Positions 1-8,626 of a stretch of 14,138 bases of DNA are shown here, in pieces. This DNA comes from Rachicladosporium sp. CCFEE 5018 (lineage: Eukaryota; Ascomycota; Dothideomycetes; Cladosporiales; Cladosporiaceae). Under the pieces are notes generated by a model that did no database searches, had not been told where the DNA came from, and was given only the letters and a program-made list of their open reading frames with translations. The stretch lies in assembly GCA_002077045.2 (NCBI GenBank), contig KZ111156.1, positions 758,864 to 773,001 on the forward strand, written 5' to 3'. Made by a program: the position numbers and the translations under genes. Position 1 is the first letter of the stretch. Each line of letters begins with the position of its first letter.

Positions 1-386
1 CAAAGGCTGCGTCCAAGACGGACGATCCGATCGAGACTACAGAGCTGAATGCGGTGGATGACGATGGCGAGACCGCAAGTATCGACACCACTTTCGCCGA
101 CAAGGTGGTCCAGCCATCAGCGCGGACGAACGCACCTGTGTCAACACCTCCCGAGAAGCCTGCTGCACTGAAAAAGGCTGCGGCGCCTGCTTCCACCCCT
201 GTCAAACCTCTGCCCGGCAAGAATGGTCCGGTCTCGCACTCCCCCATTGAGAAGTCTTCAGCAGTCCCACTTCGAGTTGGACTTAGCAAGACGAAGCGCA
301 TACCTTCGTTGCTGAAGATCATGAGACCTCCGCCGAAGCATGTCGAGCCGAAGAGCAAGGGGCGGAAGCTTATCGTGGAGGAGTGA
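1..386 (+). CDS. 3' end of an unidentified gene, basic low-complexity C-terminal tail
   Basis: The frame is open from the left edge (first full codon at position 3) to a TGA at 384-386, so this is the last ~127 residues of a protein that starts outside the window. The visible part is rich in Ala, Pro, Lys, Ser and Thr and looks disordered. The final 40 residues are strongly basic and contain RVGLSKTKRIPSLLK followed by RPPPK and KSKGRK, and the chain ends in acidic VEE. From memory, short basic GLS-(K/R)-type tails occur in some recombination proteins that bind RAD51, but that resemblance is weak and I do not assign a function. Codon choice looks coding (many GCC, AAG, CCT). An internal ATG at 54 exists, but the upstream codons read on without a stop, so 54 is probably not the start. 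Confidence 0.6.
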   Translation, partial: KAASKTDDPIETTELNAVDDDGETASIDTTFADKVVQPSARTNAPVSTPPEKPAALKKAAAPASTPVKPLPGKNGPVSHSPIEKSSAVPLRVGLSKTKRIPSLLKIMRPPPKHVEPKSKGRKLIVEE

Positions 387-1001
387 TGGGTTTCGCGCAA
401 GGGGAGGGGGTCTGGCTTGATGAGCACACATGGCTGATGACTTACGAAGTTGACGATCGTAGCACTTGTGTAGTTATAGCTGGCAAGATCGTGCCAAGTC
501 CGCACTTGAAGATCTTCTGCACATATCCTGATAGAGCACAAGCTGAGGAGCCTCATATTCCCGCGTGGCGTGATTAGCACATTGATCGCGAGGTTGCATA
601 TGTTGATGCATACGAATGTACTTATGTTATTCCTCAAAGTCGTACACTCTGCTTCCACTCCTCCGAAAGTCTGCAACTCTACTGTGCTTCTGCTACGGCA
701 CCCACAACAACGGAGGAGCAATGCAGTACAGAGGCGGGAGGTTCGAACCTTAGGTAGTAGCTCAATCAGCCAGAGAACCTCTCCTACGCGAAACTGTTCA
801 CCGTGTCACTGTCGCAGCTGGACTGACACCACCACTTCCTGAGTTCCAGACGCTCGGAGAAGGGGAGGTACCTCGAACTCGTAGTAGCGAATGCGGATGT
901 GTACATGAGGCTCATGTTTTTAGACGGTGCTATGTGATTCTCTTCGAAGCGTTCGAAAGAAATGGCGCGAAATCAAGCCCTCCAACGCTTTCGCAGGGCT
1001 G

Positions 1002-1046
1002 TTGCGACTAGATCTATTGAGACTAGGTCTATTGCGACTAGGTTCA
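1002..1046 (+). repeat. Three tandem copies of a 15-bp unit
   Basis: Three head-to-tail 15-mers with no spacer: TTGCGACTAGATCTA (1002-1016), TTGAGACTAGGTCTA (1017-1031) and TTGCGACTAGGTTCA (1032-1046). Neighbouring copies differ at two or three positions. The shared core is TTG-GACTAG. The array sits about 575 bp upstream of the CCT1 start, outside any supported gene. It may be a small minisatellite or a cluster of binding sites; the sequence does not decide. Confidence 0.75.
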
Positions 1047-1441
1047 TCGTGAATGTCAAAGATGTATGGCTTGGAAGATCAACGACTGGAACAGCGGCTT
1101 TTCGATTGGCAAGAAATCGCTACCAAAAGAGAAGATAGCCTGCTACGACTGCGCATCGCCCTACCGTAAATTTGCCTTATGTCGCCTGAGCAAGGTCGCT
1201 CAAAGCCGAACCGATCTCGACGCTGTGCTTGCCGCAGTCGCTTTTGAATATCCTCAGTCATGACCATCGTATTGATAGACTGTCAAGCCCGGACGCAAGC
1301 ACACAGGTTGCATTCTGTGCCTCCTTGATCTCTGCATCACGGTTTTGTCTTATGCCGTTTCGAGGGAATACATCGCCTAGTTGTGACATTGGATGTACAC
1401 AGTAATGACAGCGCCTGAATTGATGTTTTGCATGGGCAGGT

Positions 1442-1447
1442 CACGTG
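1442..1447 (+). promoter_or_regulatory. CACGTG E-box upstream of CCT1
   Basis: The context is GGTCACGTGGAG, 174 bp upstream of the CCT1 ATG. GTCACGTG fits the RTCACRTG consensus known for yeast Cbf1-type bHLH factors, and CACGTGG also fits the Pho4-type preference on this strand. Use as a real site is inferred only from motif and location. Confidence 0.35.
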
Positions 1448-1620
1448 GAGATATGTGCAGCACTAGCGTGGATTGAAGTTCCGCTGCTAGCGCGTCCTCC
1501 AAACGCGACGTCAAAAAATCCAGGTACAGCTACAGCTACAGGGCAGCATACCAGTTTCTCTATCGTAGTGCTGCAACAATCCCAATCAGCACAGTACTAT
1601 CATCCAGCGGATCTCCAATC

Positions 1621-3440
1621 ATGGCCGGCATCTTCGAGCAACAACGCAACGCTGGCACTCTCTTCCTCGGCGGCCAAAAGATCTCAGGCGCAGACATCCG
1701 TGACCAAAATGTCCTCGCCACGCAAGCGATCGCGAATGTCGTCAAGTCATCTTTTGGCCCTAGTGGTCTGGATAAGATGATGGTTGACGATATTGGAGAG
1801 GTCACAGTCACAAATGATGGAGCTACGATTTTGAGCCTATTGAGCGTGGAGCACCCGGCAGGAAAGATCTTGGTTGATCTCGCACATCAGCAGGATAAGG
1901 AGGTGGGCGATGGAACGACGAGTGTGGTGCTCATTGCTGCGGAATTGCTGAAGAGAGCGAATGAGTTGGTGAAGATGAGGATTCATCCCACGACGATCAT
2001 CACAGGGTACAGACTAGCGTTGAGAGAGGCGGTGCGGTACATGACCGAGAACATCAGCACGAAGGTTGAGACACTGGGGCGGGAGAGTCTGATGAACATT
2101 GCGAGGACGAGTATGAGCTCCAAGATCATTGGTGGGGACTCCGAGTTCTTCTCTAATATGGTCGTCGATGCGATCACGAGCGTCAAGACCACGAACGCGA
2201 GAGGCGAGGTGAAATACCCTGTCAAGGCTGTGAATGTGCTCAAGGCGCACGGCAAGAGCGCGACAGAGAGTCTGCTTATCAAGGGCTATGCACTCAACTG
2301 CACCGTGGCCTCGCAAGCCATGAAGACGCGAGTCACAGATGCGAGGATTGCGGTGCTAGACATGAATCTGCAGAAGGAGAGGATGAAGATGGGCGTCAAC
2401 GTTGTGATTGACGATCCGGCGCAATTGGAGAAGATTCGCGAGCGGGAGAGCAGTATGGTCATTGAGAGAGTGGAGATGATACTCAAGGCGGGTGCGAATG
2501 TGATTTTCACGACGAAGGGAATCGATGATCTGTGCCTCAAGCACTTTGTTGAGAAGGGCGCTATGGCGATACGGAGATGTAAGAAGGAGGATCTGCGAAG
2601 AATCGCGAGGGCAACAGGCGCACAGATGGTGTCCACATTGGCTGATCTGAACGGAGATGAGGTGTTTGACAAGGCCAACTTGGGACAGGCCGAGGAGGTT
2701 GTCCAGGAGAGGATCAGTGACGATGAGCTCATTCTTGTGAAGGGGCCGAAGGTGCACACTGCTGCCTCGATTATACTGCGAGGAGCCAACGAGTACAGTT
2801 TGGATGAGATGGAGCGATCTGTGCACGACTCGTTATCGGCAGTCAAGCGAACTCTTGAGAGCGGCAGGATCGTGCCCGGCGGTGGTGCGGTGGAGACTGC
2901 GTTGCACATCTACCTCGAAGAGTGGGCAACGAGTGTGGTAAGTCCATTCCATTTCAGTCCTCCTACCTTACCGTGTACTGACAAGTCATGAAGGGTTCCC
3001 GCGAACAACTTGCAATTGCAGCCTTCGCCTCTGCCCTCCTCGTGGTTCCTACAACCCTCGCTGTGAACGCCGCGAAAGACTCCTCCGAACTCATCGCTCA
3101 GCTACGCTCTCGCCACGCGCTATCACAACGGACCTCAGACCCGATCCCGCACCCTCACAAAGGTCCTTCAGACCATAACACGCCTCCTCCTGCGACGAAA
3201 ACTTCCGAGGCTGATGCAAAGGCCCTGGCAAAGGCGAAGGGCTACAAGAATTACGGTCTCGATCTCACCAGAGGTAAAGTTCACGATACGCTCAAGGCAG
3301 GTGTTGTGGAACCGACCATGAGTAAGGTGAAGCAACTGAAGAGTGCTGTGGAGGCTTGTGTGGCGATCATGAGGATCGACACATTGATCAAGCTCGATCC
3401 GGAGGTCAGAGGCGATCCCAATGATGGGCATGGGCACTGA
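1621..3440 (+). CDS. CCT1: T-complex protein 1 subunit alpha (CCT1/TCP-1 alpha), cytosolic chaperonin
   Basis: Subunit of the eight-membered CCT/TRiC ring that folds actin, tubulin and other proteins in the cytosol using ATP. It is a join of 1621-2937 and 2994-3440, 587 residues. Group II chaperonin signatures are intact: FGPSGLDKM (45-53), VTNDGATIL (63-71), GDGTTSVV with the ATPase Asp (96-103), VPGGGAVE (418-425), SREQLAIAAFASALL just after the intron, and NYGLDL (525-530) near the end. The start ATG has A at -3 and begins MAGIFEQQRN, typical of fungal CCT1. The chain is longer than yeast Tcp1 (about 559). The excess lies mostly in a Pro/His/Thr-rich stretch between RHALSQ (479-484) and NYGLDL, which carries no acceptable intron. 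It ends with an acidic/His tail and TGA. Identification is secure; precise length depends on the intron. Confidence 0.96.
2938..2993 (+). other. Spliceosomal intron in CCT1 (56 nt, phase 0)
   Basis: Donor GTAAGT at 2938-2943, branch-like ACTGAC near 2977-2982, acceptor AAG ending at 2993. Splicing joins ...EEWATSV to GSREQLAIAAF, the expected conserved sequence of CCT1. Without splicing the frame ends at a TGA within the intron. The nearer AG at 2984-2985 would not restore this junction. Confidence 0.93.
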
Positions 3441-3781
3441 TGAGGTCCTCCTTGCCTCTTGTACGCTAAGCCGGAGTACGCATGAGAATATACATAGATC
3501 GTGGAGAGCTAGCAACGACAACACATCGCAGCGATGATCCAGGCTTCGACTCTTCGGTCCACCCTTGCACCTCCTTTCAATGCCAAGACGACGCTAAAGG
3601 GTGTCCGAACTTTCTCCGTCATGTCGCGTGCAATGTACCAAAGTCCTTTCGGGGGTCGAATACATCATCCATTATTTCTCAGAATCTCGTCTGGTGTGTT
3701 GATTTATTGTGTTATTCGGGGGTGTTGCGGAGCGTTCTTTCTCTTCACGTCTCTCCCGCGCCATCAATAGCAGTGGCGACT
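3441..3781. other. Spacer between CCT1 and RPO41
   Basis: Must hold the CCT1 3' UTR and the RPO41 promoter and 5' UTR in only 341 bp. The frame of RPO41 stays open upstream to an ATG at 3482, and a second frame carries a 78-codon ORF (3534-3770). The part from about 3640 to 3730 is more AT-rich than the surrounding coding DNA. I see no tRNA or repeat. Confidence 0.6.
3534..3770 (+). CDS. Doubtful small ORF (78 aa) with a mitochondrial-presequence-like N-terminus; alternatively an upstream ORF of RPO41
   Basis: I do not recognise this protein. It contains no Asp or Glu at all. The first ~32 residues have the composition of a mitochondrial presequence (Ser, Thr, Ala, Leu and five Arg/Lys), including VRTFSVMSR, which fits the R-x-F/S cleavage pattern. 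A hydrophobic stretch (about residues 47-73) could cross a membrane. Codons in the first 35 positions look fungal-coding (TCC, ACC, TTC, GCC, AAG, GTC), but the second half is AT-richer and less convincing, so the real gene could be only a first exon. The TAG at 3768-3770 lies 11 bp before the RPO41 ATG, so the ORF could instead be a translated upstream ORF, or chance. Confidence 0.22.
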   Translation: MIQASTLRSTLAPPFNAKTTLKGVRTFSVMSRAMYQSPFGGRIHHPLFLRISSGVLIYCVIRGCCGAFFLFTSLPRHQ

Positions 3782-6700
3782 ATGCTCGCCCGCCGTCATA
3801 CATCTCAAATCCTCGCTGCCTCCTTCGCCCAACTAAATCTCCCATGGCTCGCTCCGGCGCAACTCCGATGGACGGCTACACAAGCCGCAGCAGCGACCTC
3901 TCAGCCTGCTCTGCGACCCCGAAAACGCAATGGCTTGAGAGGCGCTTCCACCCGACAGGCGCAAGTGCGGCAGCTCGCCACAGCTGCAGACGCATACACC
4001 CCATCACAAGCCGCGCAGTATCCTCCGCCCGGCTATCGCGGTGCATCTCCGTTCAAGAGCTCAGCAGATCTCAATGTGCCTTGGGATGCGAGTAGTGTGA
4101 AAGCCAGTCCGCCACTCTCGAGTCTACGGCCTGTGGGACTCCCGGTGCTGATTGACACGAGCACGATGGAAGAGGAGCCCACGATACGGGTGCAGAGCGG
4201 GATTGTGGGGACGACGCAGGATCTGGTGCAGCATTTGCACACTAGTCTTAGGGTCGGGCGCATGGATCGGGCGGAGAATATTGTGAAGCGCCTCGCTGAG
4301 ATGAATGGAAGTGCGAGTCCGGAGGTGGTGCATGCGCATGCGGTGTATTTGGAGGGTATGCTTGGGGAGTTGCTAGGTCTGCCAAGGGGATCGGAAGATG
4401 AGGCGACGCTGGCAGGCAAGATGGCGCATTGGTTTGAGCTGGAGGTTTTTGGGAAGGGAGTCACGCTGGAGCCGGGCATGTTGGTCACGATGATAAGAAG
4501 TAGTCTGAGGAATCAGTCCACTTCGTCGCGGGATCGCGCCATCCGGAGGTTCGTGGAGATGGCAAGGCAGCTTGGGGATGAGACGCATGACGAAGTGCTG
4601 AATGCGGAGGACTACGACGACAACGAATTTGCTCTTCTCGGCGCGGCGACTTCGGAGTTCTATGAAGAGATCGAGGAGGAGCTGCCTGCGAGTCAAGACC
4701 TAAAGCAGGCCGTGGCTGAGGCCAGAGAAACGATGATCAGGCCGGACAAGGTATCGCCAGAGGAATTGCCCGAGGTGCTGGCTACGGAGCAGAAGGGCGA
4801 GGGCCTGGAGTACATCAAGAAGGCGATGCAGGCTTTCACAGACTCGGCACTTGTCAATCCAGGAGCGACAATCGAGGAGCAGCGCAAGCTTGCTTACCAG
4901 CGGCAGGTCGAGATGGAGAAGAACTCGGCAGATATTGCATTGGAGCGATGGCGCAAAGCCGACGAAGAGCTGCGGAAGATCGGCATCATAAGCTCAATGC
5001 AATCAAAGCCTGTGGGAGCGTTGATGTGGCAGTGGTTTACTGCTCTTATGCCCATCCTCGAGCAGGAGCTTGCGGAGGTAAAGAAAGTGTTGGCCACACC
5101 TAATTCACGGGATCTGGATCGCTTGAGCTACGGACCGTACTTGGAGATCTTACCTTTGCGGAAGATCGCCGCGAGTACGATCTTGCACACCATGGGCATC
5201 ATCACCCGAGGGAAGGACCACCATAGCGGTGCGTACCAGACGGAAGCTAAGCTAGGCGTGCTCACAATAAGTCTCGGGAAGGCTATTGAGCAGGAGTGCA
5301 TTGTTGCGAATGCATTCAAGACCACCAAGGGACGGGAGCATAATAACACTACTCGCCAGCGTCGGAGAGCGAGCAACAACCGACGTGGTCAGAGGAGACT
5401 ACAAGCAGCGGCATCGGCTAGCGACAAGAGCGCCGAGCAGAAGCTGAAGTATTCCGAATGGCCCAGCCAGGTCAAGGTCAAACTCGGCGCGATGCTACTC
5501 TCGAAGCTAATCGAAACAGCGCAGATGCCCGTGACCAAGACGCATCCGAGGACCAAAGCGAAGATCACGCAGATGCAGCCGGCGTTCTTGCATCGTCAGA
5601 AGTACATGAATGGCAAGCGATTCGGCATGTTCACACCTAATCCGGCGCTGGTGACGAAAGTGCAGAGCGAGCCCATTACGAGTCTGATGGCGAAGCGCAT
5701 GCCCATGATCGTGGAGCCGAAGCCTTGGACCGGATGGCAAGAGGGAGGTTATTACCAGTACCCCAGCTCGATCTTGCGATTGACGAACGGTGAGAAGAGC
5801 GCGAAGGACTACTTCACGGCGGCTCACGAGCAGGGCGATATGAAGCAGATCTATGCTGGGCTGACTGCGCTCGGCAAGACGCCTTGGAAGATTAATCACG
5901 ATGTGCTGAAAGTGCAGCTCGAGGCTTGGAACTCGGGCGAGGCGATCGCAAACTTTGCACCCTTACATCCGCACATTGACATACCGGCTGAGCCTGAGCC
6001 GTCGACCGACCCATCGCCGAGAAGGAGATGGCTGACTGAGGTTCGTGAGATCGAGAACCGGAGATCTGGGTACCATTCGCAGCGATGCTTTTAGAACTTC
6101 CAGCTTGAGATTGCGAGGGCAGTTGCGAACGAGACGCTGTACTTCCCGCATAACCTGGACTTCCGAGGGAGAGCCTACCCGATACCGCCTTATCTCAACC
6201 ACATGGGCGCAGACAACGCACGAGGACTGCTTGTATTCGGCGAAGGCAAGCCGCTGGGTGTAGAAGGTCTGCGATGGCTGAAGATCCATCTCGCTAATGT
6301 TGCTGGATATGACAAGGCCAGCTTGCAAGAGCGGGAAGACTACACCATGGCTCGTCTGGACGACATCTACGACTCTGTGCGAAACCCACTGAACGGCAAG
6401 CGATGGTGGCTCAATTCTGAAGACGGCTGGCAGACGCTCGCTGCTTGCTTCGAGCTGGTCGCAGCCCTGGACTCGCCTGATCCACATGCGTTCGTCTCGC
6501 ACCTGCCTCTCCACCAGGACGGTACTTGCAATGGTCTCCAGCATTACGCCGCACTTGGAGGTGATAAAGTCGGTGCTGCACAAGTCAACCTCGAGCCCGG
6601 CGACCGACCTGCAGATATCTACACTGCGGTACTGAACAGCGTCAACGAGGCTGTCGATATCGATGCAGCGAAGGGCGATATTATCGCGAAAGCACTGCAA

Positions 6701-8080
6701 GGCAAGCTCACGAGGAAAGCTGTCAAGCAGCCCGTCATGACAAATGTATACGGCGTGACCTTCTACGGTGCGAAGGAGCAGGTCGAGCGTCAGCTGCGCG
6801 ACTTGATTCCCGATCTCCCCCGGTATGGCCCAATCAACTATCTTGACCTGTCGCACTACGTTGCCAGCAAGATTTTCGCTTCGCTGGGATCGATGTTTAC
6901 CGGTGCTCAGGCGATACAGACATGGCTTGGACAGGCAGCGGACCGGATCTCGACTTCTCTGACTGCCGAACAGATCGAACGGCTCACTTCTGAGAACCCT
7001 ATGGAGTCTCCCAGCATTGCAAAATCCACCGCCGGCTCGAAGCCTGCAGCACACGGCAACCGCAAACGCGGCCCGAAAACCAAGGAAATACCGCAAGACG
7101 TGTACTCCCCGACGGGTTTAGTGGGTCAAGACCGCCTCCTGGTCAAATCTGCCAAGCCGCTCTTCAAGTCCACCGTCATCTGGACTACACCACTTCGCCT
7201 TCCCGTTGTTCAGCCCTACCGCAAATCTACCTCCAGCTCGGTGACCACTTCCCTCCAGCTCATCGCGCTGCAAGAACCACAGGTCTGGGATCCTGTCAGC
7301 AAGCGCAAGCAATTGCAAGCATTCCCGCCGAACTTTATCCATTCTTTAGACGCCACGCACATGCTGCTCAGCGCGCTGAAATGCGACGAAGTCGGAATGA
7401 CCTTCGCGAGTATCCACGACTCATTCTGGACGCACGCAAGCGACATCGGGCGGATGCGCGAAGTACTCAGGGACGCTTTCGTGGCTATGCATAGTGAAGA
7501 TATCATCGGACGTCTACGAGAGGAGTTCGTCACAAGATATAAGGGGTGCATGTATATGGCCTCTTTCTCGGGCAAGAGCGCGGTGGGACATGAGATCTGC
7601 AGGGTGAGGAAGGAATTGAAGAGCTCATTGCAAGGGAAATCAGGCGAGCTCGCTCTCGAGATGGAGAGGCTCAAGCTCCTTGCTAGCGAAGATGCGGAGG
7701 AGAGAGCAAAGGGCGAAGCTATGGTCACGCCTGGCAGTCTCGCCGCGAAGTACACCGATATCTCCGCCCAAGCCGTCCCCGCCGACATGGCTGGACAGAC
7801 TCTCGGCGCCATTCCAGGCCAGCCTACGCCCGCCAGCGCTGCTTCGGAAGACATCCACTTCCATAACGCAGACGTGGAAGCCACAAACACGGACGCTGAT
7901 GATGTTGATGCTGGGGCGCTTCTGGAGGGCGATGACTCGCTGGAAATGCTCAAGACGAAGAAACAGCCGATCAGGGATAACAAGGTGTATGTGTGGCTGC
8001 CGCTGGAGTTCCCGGCTGTGCCTGAGAAGGGCGGATTTGATGTTAGGAGGTTGAGGCAGAGTAAGTATTTCTTCCACTGA
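3782..8080 (+). CDS. RPO41: Mitochondrial DNA-directed RNA polymerase (RPO41), T7-like single subunit, with an in-frame TAG at codon 771
   Basis: Transcribes the mitochondrial genome and primes its replication in the matrix. One frame runs 1432 codons if the TAG at 6092-6094 is counted as a codon; no intron is needed. The chosen ATG (A at -3) starts MLARRHTSQILAASFAQLNL, an acid-free presequence of the usual fungal Rpo41 form. Then come a helical N-terminal region, an N-terminal polymerase domain (about 370-735) with an Arg-rich insert (about 520-550), and the catalytic domain. Catalytic elements all lie after the TAG: DFRGRAYPIPPYLNHMG (793-809), HQDGTCNGLQHY with catalytic D913, RKAVKQPVMTNVYG with K982 and Y990 spaced as in T7 polymerase, FPPNFIHSLDATHM, and HDSFW with D1213. 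Two low-complexity inserts (about 1065-1130 and 1285-1400) precede the normal fungal C-terminus DVRRLRQSKYFFH and TGA. Read literally, translation stops after 770 residues without any catalytic domain. Family assignment is near certain; functional status is not. Confidence 0.95.
6092..6094 (+). other. In-frame premature TAG within RPO41
   Basis: The codon lies between GYHSQRCF and NFQLEIARA, a conserved block at the start of the catalytic domain. Both sides are in the same frame, so this is a substitution and not a frameshift. From memory of fungal homologues the expected residue is Gln (CAG), so a single C-to-T change would explain it. The other genes here with a visible end stop with TGA (upstream gene, CCT1, RPO41) or TAA (zinc-motif gene). 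Confidence 0.9.
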
Positions 8081-8257
8081 TGGGATCGTGTGTATAGTAA
8101 GAGATGGAGGCATGGCGTTCAAGGACTAGTGAGCGATTGGGTTGTAAGAAAGGGGCCAGAGGCATAGCGAGGGCGTTTGTGAGATACTGTACGATACCAT
8201 CGTCGATCTGTCGGAACTAGGGAAGTGTACATATACCACTGTAGATACTAGAATCAT

Positions 8258-8320
8258 CTCCGTCACCACCCTCCAACCCATCCCCACCATTCCCTCTCCT
8301 GTCACTTATTCCCGTTTCCC
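8258..8320 (+). promoter_or_regulatory. Pyrimidine-rich tract upstream of the Cys-rich gene
   Basis: About 63 bp made almost only of C and T with scattered A, for example CTCCAACCCATCCCCACC and TTCCCTCTCCTG. C/T-rich tracts are common just upstream of transcription starts in filamentous fungi, so this may mark the core promoter. Assignment is by composition only. Confidence 0.35.
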
Positions 8321-8392
8321 ACTCATATGATCTACGCGACCACAGCCTCGTAGCCGCGAGCCGTTGATCGGAGACGCTCGCTGCTCATGACT

Positions 8393-8411
8393 CTCGCTTC
8401 GCGCAAGCGAG
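8393..8411 (+). repeat. Hairpin, 7-bp stem and 5-nt loop
   Basis: CTCGCTT pairs with AAGCGAG around loop CGCGC. The neighbouring DNA repeats related words (GCTCGCT at 8376-8382 and GCAAGCG at 8411-8417), so alternative pairings exist. It lies in the leader or promoter of the Cys-rich gene; function unknown. Confidence 0.4.
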
Positions 8412-8443
8412 CAAGCGCCAGAAATCGAAAGATCCACAAAATA

Positions 8444-8449
8444 CACGTG
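8444..8449 (+). promoter_or_regulatory. CACGTG E-box upstream of the Cys-rich gene
   Basis: Context ATACACGTGCTC, 183 bp before the preferred ATG at 8627. It is a palindromic bHLH-type site; the flanks fit neither the Cbf1 nor the best Pho4 consensus on this strand. Confidence 0.25.
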
Positions 8450-8458
8450 CTCGGTTAG

Positions 8459-8476
8459 AGAAGCGACTCCGCTTCT
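8459..8476 (+). repeat. Hairpin, 7-bp stem and 4-nt loop
   Basis: AGAAGCG pairs perfectly with CGCTTCT around loop ACTC. It ends six bases before the first in-frame ATG at 8483, so in a transcript starting upstream it could disfavour that ATG. That effect is inference. Confidence 0.4.
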
Positions 8477-8626
8477 GGGTTTATGGATCCACACACCCAA
8501 CGTCCGTGCATGATCCTGCTCTGTGCGCTAGCCCGTCTGTTCGGTTCTGTGTTTCTTAACGACTTGTGCTGCTGTACTGCGGTTTCGGCATACGCGTGTG
8601 AGGAGAGCAGTGGCATTGAGAACATC

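Larger units (their letters stand above)
387..1620. other. Intergenic region between the partial gene and CCT1
   Basis: No convincing gene is visible. The small ORFs here (for example 383-577, 570-842, 1066-1263) have no recognisable motif, and their composition does not resemble the neighbouring genes. The stretch should hold the 3' UTR of the upstream gene and the promoter and 5' UTR of CCT1. It contains a 15-bp triple tandem repeat (1002-1046), a CACGTG box (1442-1447) and a short TACAGC repeat (1525-1541). Confidence 0.6.
8081..8626. other. Spacer between RPO41 and the Cys-rich gene
   Basis: Should contain the RPO41 3' UTR and the promoter and leader of the next gene. A pyrimidine-rich tract (8258-8320), a CACGTG box (8444-8449) and two short perfect hairpins (8393-8411, 8459-8476) are visible. 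The last 144 bp (8483-8626) stay open in the frame of the next gene. Confidence 0.6.

Noticed and set aside
735..830. tRNA-like words (GGTTCGAACC, then TAGCTCAATCAGCCAGAG)
   Set aside because: They are in the wrong order for a tRNA: the T-loop-like word precedes the D-arm-like word, and no acceptor stem or anticodon arm can be drawn.
570..842. 90-codon ORF in the upstream intergenic region
   Set aside because: Composition is unlike neighbouring genes and no motif is present; probably chance.
1066..1263. 65-codon ORF overlapped by a 62-codon antisense ORF
   Set aside because: Both are short, mutually overlapping and without motif; neither is supported.
2286..2909. Minus-strand ORF of 207 codons
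   Set aside because: Antisense to conserved CCT1 sequence with no recognisable domain.
6041..6094. A 54-nt in-frame intron (donor GTTCGT, acceptor TTTTAG) that would remove the RPO41 stop
   Set aside because: The frame would be kept, but the donor is weak, no branch site is visible, and it would delete REIENRRSGYHSQRCF, which matches conserved family sequence. Kept only as an alternative to test by cDNA.
5963..7096. Long minus-strand ORF of 377 codons
   Set aside because: It lies antisense to the conserved catalytic part of RPO41, shows no motif, and is explained by codon bias of the sense gene.
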